Part shown: positions 58,236-64,000 of the stretch, one piece after another
Layout of the letters: every line of letters starts with the position of its first letter
Position numbering within the stretch: position 1 is the first letter of the stretch
Assembly: GCA_021323775.1 (NCBI GenBank)
Contig: JAJPKK010000302.1
Coordinates: 1-64,000 of the forward strand
Direction: 5' to 3'
Source: Hyphomicrobiales bacterium
GTDB taxonomy: Bacteria; Pseudomonadota; Alphaproteobacteria; Rhizobiales; Xanthobacteraceae
Length of the DNA stretch: 64,000 nucleotides
Notes under the pieces: generated by a model
The model's database searches: none
The model's input: the letters and a program-made list of their open reading frames with translations, nothing else
Told to the model about the DNA's origin: nothing
Position numbers and translations under genes: made by a program

Positions 58236-58328
58236 GTAGCGCGGATTGAGCGAAGCAAAATCCGTGACCGCCCTGTGGCGGCCAGGGCGACGCCGGGCGC
58301 GGGTTTCGCCGGGCTCAACCCGCGCTAC
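58236..58328. repeat. Family-A palindromic repeat
   Basis: GTAGCGCGGATTGAGCGAAGCAAAATCCGTG ... GCGGGTTTCGCCGGGCTCAACCCGCGCTAC. Confidence 0.88.
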
Positions 58329-59070
58329 GCGCCGGCGGGGCTGCGCGCTGGGCCGCGATCGCCTCCAGGAACCCCACGAGATCGTCGGTGACATGATCCA
58401 CATGGGCGGCATCGCGCCCTTCCAGTTCCCAGCTTTCGCGAAACACCTCGCGGGTGCGCTGCGGGACCACCAGCACGGTCGTCATGCCGAGCGCGTGCGG
58501 CACTTCGAGATTGCGGGCCAGATCCTCGAACATCGCCGCTGCGCCGGCGTCGACTCCATGTCGGGCGAGGAAGCGTTCATAGGTCTGTGGGAACGGCTTT
58601 GGCTCAAGTTCGCCAGCGACAATGTCGAACACGTCTTCGAAATGGTGGGCGATCGCGAGGCGCCTGGTGACGGCGTCGGCGTGAGCCCGGGTGCCGTTAG
58701 TGAGAATGAGCTTGCGGCCCGGGAGGCGCTCGAGCGCGGCGCCGAGCGCCGGATTCGGTTCAATGGGCGAGTGATCGATCTGGTGCACGAAATCAAGAAA
58801 GTCGTCAGGGTTCATCCCGTGCTCGACCATCATGCCGCGCATGGTGGTGCCGTAGCGGCGGTAGAAATCCTTCTGCTTACGGAATGCGTCGTCGTAGGTC
58901 GTGTCGAGGAATTTTGCGATGTAGTTGCGAATGCGGTCATCGACCTGCTGCCAGAGATTGAGGTGATGCGGGTAGAGCGTATTGTCGAGGTCGAACACCC
59001 AGGTATTGATGTGATCAAAGACGCGCGGCGCGGCACGGGCGGTCTGACTGGACAAAGGGGCTGAGTTCAT
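58315..59070 (-). CDS. Pyrimidine 5'-nucleotidase (HAD family)
   Basis: VFDLDNTLYPHHLNLWQQVDDRIRNYIAKFL; LILTNGTRAHADAVTRRLAI. Confidence 0.93.
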   Translation of the reverse strand: MNSAPLSSQTARAAPRVFDHINTWVFDLDNTLYPHHLNLWQQVDDRIRNYIAKFLDTTYDDAFRKQKDFYRRYGTTMRGMMVEHGMNPDDFLDFVHQIDHSPIEPNPALGAALERLPGRKLILTNGTRAHADAVTRRLAIAHHFEDVFDIVAGELEPKPFPQTYERFLARHGVDAGAAAMFEDLARNLEVPHALGMTTVLVVPQRTREVFRESWELEGRDAAHVDHVTDDLVGFLEAIAAQRAAPPARSAG

Positions 59071-59260
59071 GGGGCTTCTTGCTGGCGCAGGTTCCGATAT
59101 CCCGATCACAGGTCCATCGCCAGGCTCGTCCGGAACTTGATCCGCGAATTTGCGGGCCTCGGCTTGCCTCTAACTCTGCGGCCGCCGAGCCAGGTTAGCG
59201 ACCGGCGATGTCGGCAAGGCGGGATTGCGGCGGGGATGCCGCCCGTCCGCGACCGTGATC

Positions 59261-59584
59261 TCAACCCCCGCCCGTGCGGTCACTTATATAGGCGCAAACG
59301 TATTCGTTTGCGGTTTTGGCGGTTCCCTTGAACGCAATCTGGCGAAGCAGTTCGGCGTGCCGCTCGCGGTCTGCGGGGCCGGCCATGAGTTCGTGAAAGA
59401 TGACCAGCAGATCCGGTCGGATATCGTTCACAGTGGCGGCCCACTGGTCGAGTATGTTGGCTGCGTCGAGATAATGTCGAGACGTGGTCCTCACTCGCCT
59501 GCCCGTTTCTCGAAGATGGTTGGCCGCAGTCCTGAAATCGCGCTGCAGGCTCTCTGCGATCCTGGCGACTGACATCGTTATCAT
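59261..59584 (-). CDS. Hypothetical protein
   Basis: 107-aa ORF, helical composition; no recognised motif. Confidence 0.35.
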   Translation of the reverse strand: MITMSVARIAESLQRDFRTAANHLRETGRRVRTTSRHYLDAANILDQWAATVNDIRPDLLVIFHELMAGPADRERHAELLRQIAFKGTAKTANEYVCAYISDRTGGG

Positions 59585-59869
59585 GGTTCACCTGCGGCGC
59601 TGGTGTCTGCCGATAAAGCCCATGGACGCACGGCGAGGTCAGCAGAGCCATCGGGGGCGCGACGGCATCACGGGCCATCCAGGGAGCGAACTCCGCATCT
59701 CGCACCCATCGGACAGGATAACCACAAAACCTCCTCGGGTCCCACATTTCATCCTTGCAACAAGGCGCGGCCGCTTGTCAGGGCCGATTGTGGAAGTCAG
59801 CCAGGAGAATATGGCACTGGCTCAGGCGACCTGCATGACCTGCTACCCCCGAAATCTCGAGTCTGAACC

Positions 59870-59946
59870 TGGCGGTCCCGGCAGGACTCGAACCTGCGAC
59901 CTTCGGTTTAGGAAACCGCTGCTCTGTCCGGCTGAGCTACGGGACC
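59870..59946 (-). tRNA. tRNA-Arg (anticodon CCU)
   Basis: Minus strand GGTCCCGTAGCTCAGCCGGACAGAGCAGCGGTTTCCTAAACCGAAGGTCGCAGGTTCGAATCCTGCCGGGACCGCCA; cloverleaf arms pair, CCA encoded. Confidence 0.93.
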
Positions 59947-60644
59947 TGCGAGGACAATGTCTATTTTAAGATCCGATGTTTTGAAAGGGCGGAAGCCCTG
60001 AAAACAGGGCTTGCGCCGGGCGTACTCAATCAATGAGGGAAGGAGAATTCGCTTAAGCAAGACGGTGAGCTACCCCAAGCGATGTTTCCGTAACAGCGCG
60101 CCATTTGTGGTGAAATTTCGAAACAGACGATTTCAGATTACGACAAAAATGAGCCAGTCCCGAGCCAATTCACCATAAGTTGCCTTTCCGGCAGCCTCAA
60201 TCGGACTGCCCGGGCGCCGGGCAACCGGCAAGACGAGGGCGGCGTTGTAGTATTGCGACAATTGATGAATTTCGGTCAAACAGAGCCGCGGTTCGAGCAA
60301 AATCCGGCGAGCTGCCATGGTGTTGATTAATTAGAATTTAGATTTTCGCAGCAATCTTTGTTGCGGAGTCATCTCAATTTTAACAAGATTACTGCATATT
60401 TCGACCAAATTACGCCATCATCTTGTGGCCTGATTCTGTCGGAATGCGGGGAAGATCGGTATCCATAGCCATTGACGACGAGGTCCTTTCCGCAGAGGGT
60501 TGAGCCCCTCGGGAAGCAGGAAGAGTCACCACAGGGCGATAAGACGGGCGGGCGGCGAATATCCACATCGGCGGACAAACGTCACCCCAACTGCGGTATC
60601 CCTCACTGTCACCTGAAACACCGCGACGCGAAGTTCTGAGACGA

Positions 60645-61466
60645 ATGGACCTCAAGGGAATAATGCTTTCAACGACCGCCCTGGCCCTCGCGGCCGCACT
60701 CACGGCATCTGGCGCCCGGGCGCAGGCGCCGCGGGATTGCAGCGGCAGGAGTGAGGCCGCAGGCGAGGTTGCCCGCGTCATCGACGGAAGATCGTTCCTC
60801 CTTGCCGACGGCCGGGAGGTTCGTCTGGCCGCGATCGAGACTCCCCTGCCGATTCCGGGCGACGAGGATGAAGATCGCAGAGAGGCAGCGCTTGCCTCCA
60901 AGGCGGCGCTCGAAACCTTGTTGCTCCATCGCGAGGTCGGTCTGCTGGTGCCGGCTTCAGGCCCGGATCGCTACGGTCGATTGGTAGCCTATGCGTTCGT
61001 TCGGACACCGTCGGGCGAAGCCATGGTGCAGCGCGAAATGGTAGCGGCTGGCCATGCGCTCGTTTCGGCAGCCGGCGCAGTGGCGACTTGTCGCACCTAT
61101 TTGCGGAGTGCCGAACGGGATGCGAGAAACGCTGGGTTTGGCCTTTGGGGCGATCCGTATCATGTCCTCAAGCAAGCAAGCAACTCGCCGGATGTCCTTG
61201 CAGAACAAGGACGATTCCTGCTCGTGCGCGGCAAGGTATTGTCGGTCCGCGAAAGCGGCGGCATCGTTTACGTCAACTTCGGGCGGCGTCGGCCGGAACA
61301 GTTCACGGTCACAATCCTCAAGCGAAATGAGGGCGCCTTCATGAGCGGCGGGCTGACGCCCAAAGCGCTCGCGGGCCGCAATGTCGAAGTGCGCGGCTGG
61401 GTGGAGGAGCGAGGCGGTCCTGCAATCGAGGTGACGCGGCCTGAGCAGATTGAAGTTGTCAACTAG
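60645..61466 (+). CDS. Secreted thermonuclease (SNase-like) family protein
   Basis: Signal peptide; GEVARVIDGRSFLLADGREVRLAAIETP; RYGRLVAYAFV; ARNAGFGLWGDPYHV. Confidence 0.88.
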   Translation: MDLKGIMLSTTALALAAALTASGARAQAPRDCSGRSEAAGEVARVIDGRSFLLADGREVRLAAIETPLPIPGDEDEDRREAALASKAALETLLLHREVGLLVPASGPDRYGRLVAYAFVRTPSGEAMVQREMVAAGHALVSAAGAVATCRTYLRSAERDARNAGFGLWGDPYHVLKQASNSPDVLAEQGRFLLVRGKVLSVRESGGIVYVNFGRRRPEQFTVTILKRNEGAFMSGGLTPKALAGRNVEVRGWVEERGGPAIEVTRPEQIEVVN

Positions 61467-61484
61467 GGAGCCGGTAGCACTGTC

Positions 61485-62948
61485 GTGTTGAGGATGGCGG
61501 GCAATCACGGGAGATGGAGGCTGGCGGCAGGGGTCGCGGCGGGCGCAATGACGCTTGTGGTTGGGGCATGCTCTTCGGTCCCCACCGGGCGGCAAATTCT
61601 CCTGCCCGACCTGCCAAAAAACGCTGAGGCGAGCTCTCCGAGCGTTCGTGAGCATCAACGCGTGCTTTCGGCTTATGGCGGCGCCTACGAGGACCCCAGG
61701 CTGCACGCCAAGCTCACCAGTATCGTCAGCCGCCTGGTTGCGGCCTCAGACAGGCCGGACCTGTCCTACAAAGTCACCATCCTCAATTCGCCTGCCGTCA
61801 ATGCATTCGCACTCCCGAATGGGCAACTTTACGTCACCAGGGGACTGCTCGGCCTCGCCAATGACAGCGCCGAGTTCGCCTCAGTGATGGCCCACGAGAT
61901 GGCTCATGTCATCGCGCGCCACGCGGCGATCCGGGAAGAGCAGGCACGCAAGACCGAACTCATCAGTAACGTCAATGACCTCTTGGGTGATTCCCAGGTC
62001 GGCGCAATGGCGCTTGCGCGCTCGAAAATCGCGCTCGCCACCTTTTCGCGCTCGCAGGAGTTCGAGGCGGACGCGATTGGGGTGGGCATCGCGGCCCGCG
62101 CCGGCTTCGACCCCTTTGGCGCTTCGCGGCTGCTCAATTCCATGGGCCGCAACCAGGAGCTGCGCGCCGCCGGCCGCGGGGGCGATTCGCGCCCAGTCGA
62201 GTTCCTGTCTTCCCACCCGGCAACGCCGGAACGGGTCAAGAACGCCGAGGACAGCGCCCGGCAATTCCCTGCGAGTCGAGCGCACCGTGACAAGGCGGCC
62301 TACCTGGCCAGCATCGACGGCATGACTTACGGCGAGGATCCGGCCGACGGCTTCGTGCGCGGCCGGCACTTCCTTCATCCGAAGCTCGGCTTCAGCTTCA
62401 TGGCGCCGGAGGGCTTCGTGCTCGACAATACCGCCCAGGCGGTGCTCGGCGCGAAGGAAGCCGGCGACCAGGCGCTGCGACTCGACGTCGTGAAGGTCCC
62501 CGCCGATCAGTCGCTGATCGAGTATCTCAACTCGGGTTGGATTGAGAATATCGAGAACGGGTCGGTGGAGGAACTCACCGTCAACGGCGTCCCGGCTGCG
62601 ACTGCAACCGCGATCGGGAATCAGTGGGCGTTCAGGCTCTACGTCGTCCGGTTCGGCGGCGCGGTTTACCGCTTCATCTTCGCTGCCAAGAACCGCACGC
62701 CGGAGGCTGACCGCGCGTTTCGAGAATCCATTCAGACCTTCCGTCCACTTTCGTCGCAGGAGATCCGGTCAACCAAGCCGTTGCGCTTGAAGATTGTCAA
62801 AGTGCAGCCGGGTGACACGGTGGAATCGCTTTCCACTCGGATGGCGCTTCCGCTGGATCACCCGGTGGAACGCTTCCGGGTGCTGAACGGCCTGGAGCCG
62901 GACGAGGAATTGAAGGCCGGCGATCTCGTCAAAATCATCGTTGAGTGA
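61485..62948 (+). CDS. M48 family metalloprotease lipoprotein with C-terminal LysM-like domain
   Basis: VVGACSS lipobox; VMAHEMAHVIARHA (HExxH); SQEFEADAIGVGIAARAGFDP; C-terminal KVQPGDTVESLSTRM..VLNGLEPDEELKAGDLVKII. Confidence 0.93.
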   Translation: MLRMAGNHGRWRLAAGVAAGAMTLVVGACSSVPTGRQILLPDLPKNAEASSPSVREHQRVLSAYGGAYEDPRLHAKLTSIVSRLVAASDRPDLSYKVTILNSPAVNAFALPNGQLYVTRGLLGLANDSAEFASVMAHEMAHVIARHAAIREEQARKTELISNVNDLLGDSQVGAMALARSKIALATFSRSQEFEADAIGVGIAARAGFDPFGASRLLNSMGRNQELRAAGRGGDSRPVEFLSSHPATPERVKNAEDSARQFPASRAHRDKAAYLASIDGMTYGEDPADGFVRGRHFLHPKLGFSFMAPEGFVLDNTAQAVLGAKEAGDQALRLDVVKVPADQSLIEYLNSGWIENIENGSVEELTVNGVPAATATAIGNQWAFRLYVVRFGGAVYRFIFAAKNRTPEADRAFRESIQTFRPLSSQEIRSTKPLRLKIVKVQPGDTVESLSTRMALPLDHPVERFRVLNGLEPDEELKAGDLVKIIVE

Positions 62949-63100
62949 TCGACACCCCCCCTCAGCGAACCGCACCGGCAAACCGGACGGCGGAAACACA
63001 GGCGCGCCTCGGCTTGATCCAACCGTTGATTGATTTTCAGGAGCCCCGGATTTCACCGGCTGGTGTGGCCTCCGCTTGGCGGGTGACGTCACAGCGCATG

Positions 63101-63134
63101 CGAAAAGGCCCGGCTAACGCCGGGCCTTTTCGCA
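63101..63134. terminator. Bidirectional intrinsic terminator between the M48 protease gene and carD
   Basis: GAAAAGGCCCGGCTAACGCCGGGCCTTTTC, symmetrical with A and T tracts. Confidence 0.88.
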
Positions 63135-63161
63135 ACCTCGCGCGAAATTGGGAACAATCTC

Positions 63162-63731
63162 TCAAGCGGCCTCGTCCTCGATGACGGCGTCCTCACCCTC
63201 CGAGGACTTGCCCCGGCGCGGGCCCTTGGCGAGCGCCGCTTCGATTTCCTTGATGGCCTCGGTTTCCGTCACCCGCTGCACGGCCGAAATCTCGCGGGCC
63301 AGACGGTCAAGCGCCGCCTCATAAAGTTGGCGCTCGCTGTAGGACTGCTCAGGCTGCGTATCGGACCGGAACAGGTCGCGCACCACTTCGGAAATTGAGA
63401 CGATATTTCCAGAGTTGATTTTTGCCTCATATTCCTGTGCTCGACGCGACCACATTGTGCGCTTGATGCGCGCGCGACCCTTTAGAGTGTCCAGAGCACG
63501 TTTCACGATCGGTGGCTCTGCAAGCTTGCGCATGCCAACCGCTGCGATCTTCGCGGTGGGAACCCGAAGCGTCATCTTGTCCTTGACAAAGTTGATGACG
63601 AACAACTCCAGCTTGCACCCTGCAACTTCCTGCTCTTCGATGGCCACAATCTGTCCAACGCCATGCGCCGGATAGACGATAAACTCGTTGGTCTTGAACC
63701 CCTGTCGCTGGGTTGCCTTTTTCGAGGTCAT
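63162..63731 (-). CDS. carD: CarD family transcriptional regulator
   Basis: FKTNEFIVYPAHGVGQIVAIEEQEVAGCKLELFVINFVKDKMTLRVPTAKIAAVGMRKL. Confidence 0.94.
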   Translation of the reverse strand: MTSKKATQRQGFKTNEFIVYPAHGVGQIVAIEEQEVAGCKLELFVINFVKDKMTLRVPTAKIAAVGMRKLAEPPIVKRALDTLKGRARIKRTMWSRRAQEYEAKINSGNIVSISEVVRDLFRSDTQPEQSYSERQLYEAALDRLAREISAVQRVTETEAIKEIEAALAKGPRRGKSSEGEDAVIEDEAA

Positions 63732-64000
63732 TCCCTGGTTAACTCCTTGACCCTTTGGCCTGTCATGACCGGCAGGCTTAGCCGCGGGTGCTCCCCGCCG
63801 TCCCGCGCCGCGCGAGGCTTGGGTTGCCCTGCGCCGGCTCGCCGAAGAGGGCTTGAGGGTCTTCTTCGTCTTGGAACTGTGACGCGTCTTGCCTGCCACT
63901 GCCGATTGCGTGGATTACACGCCCCTGTTTGACGGTTCCCCGGGAAAACTTCGAAAAAATACGCTCCCGAAGGGAGCGTCGAAGCGATTATTTTATTTAG

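Noticed and set aside
59225-59572. 115-aa plus-strand ORF overlapping the minus-strand hypothetical
   Set aside because: Neither strand has recognisable motifs; the minus-strand ORF has the more protein-like composition, so the plus-strand one was dropped.
1-64000. CRISPR array
   Set aside because: No regularly spaced direct repeats with unique spacers; the repeats present are dispersed palindromes.
1-64000. Prophage or intact transposable element
   Set aside because: No integrase, transposase, capsid or terminase ORF is recognisable; only possible IS-end relics.

Overview
High-GC alphaproteobacterial (probably Hyphomicrobiales/Rhizobiales) chromosomal window, about 60 protein-coding genes plus one tRNA-Arg(CCU). 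Much of it is housekeeping: sfsA, map, radC, rpsU, the proA-nadD-rsfS-rlmH-envC/M23-ctpA-rppH block, fmt, truA, dapE, dapD, an M48 protease and carD. Metabolic and transport modules lie between these: a molybdenum hydroxylase trio, two AMP-forming acyl-CoA synthetases, an orphan E2, a succinate-semialdehyde dehydrogenase, a NitT/TauT-type ABC transporter, a split TPP decarboxylase and an SSS symporter with its DUF3311 partner. No CRISPR array, prophage or intact transposon was found. The most notable items are: (i) two paralogous '4,5-dihydroxyphthalate decarboxylase-like' substrate-binding genes, each broken by a single lesion (a 1-nt frameshift and an in-frame TAG); (ii) three families of dispersed palindromic intergenic repeats, some copies of which supply stop codons or in-frame coding sequence to neighbouring genes; (iii) a secreted fusion protein combining a carboxypeptidase-regulatory-like domain, a CXXCH motif and a beta-propeller-like region; (iv) decayed toxin-antitoxin loci; (v) several unusual domain architectures (tandem Inh domains, AlgH with a signal peptide, a compact MltB). 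All calls come from reading the translations and the DNA. No database search was run.
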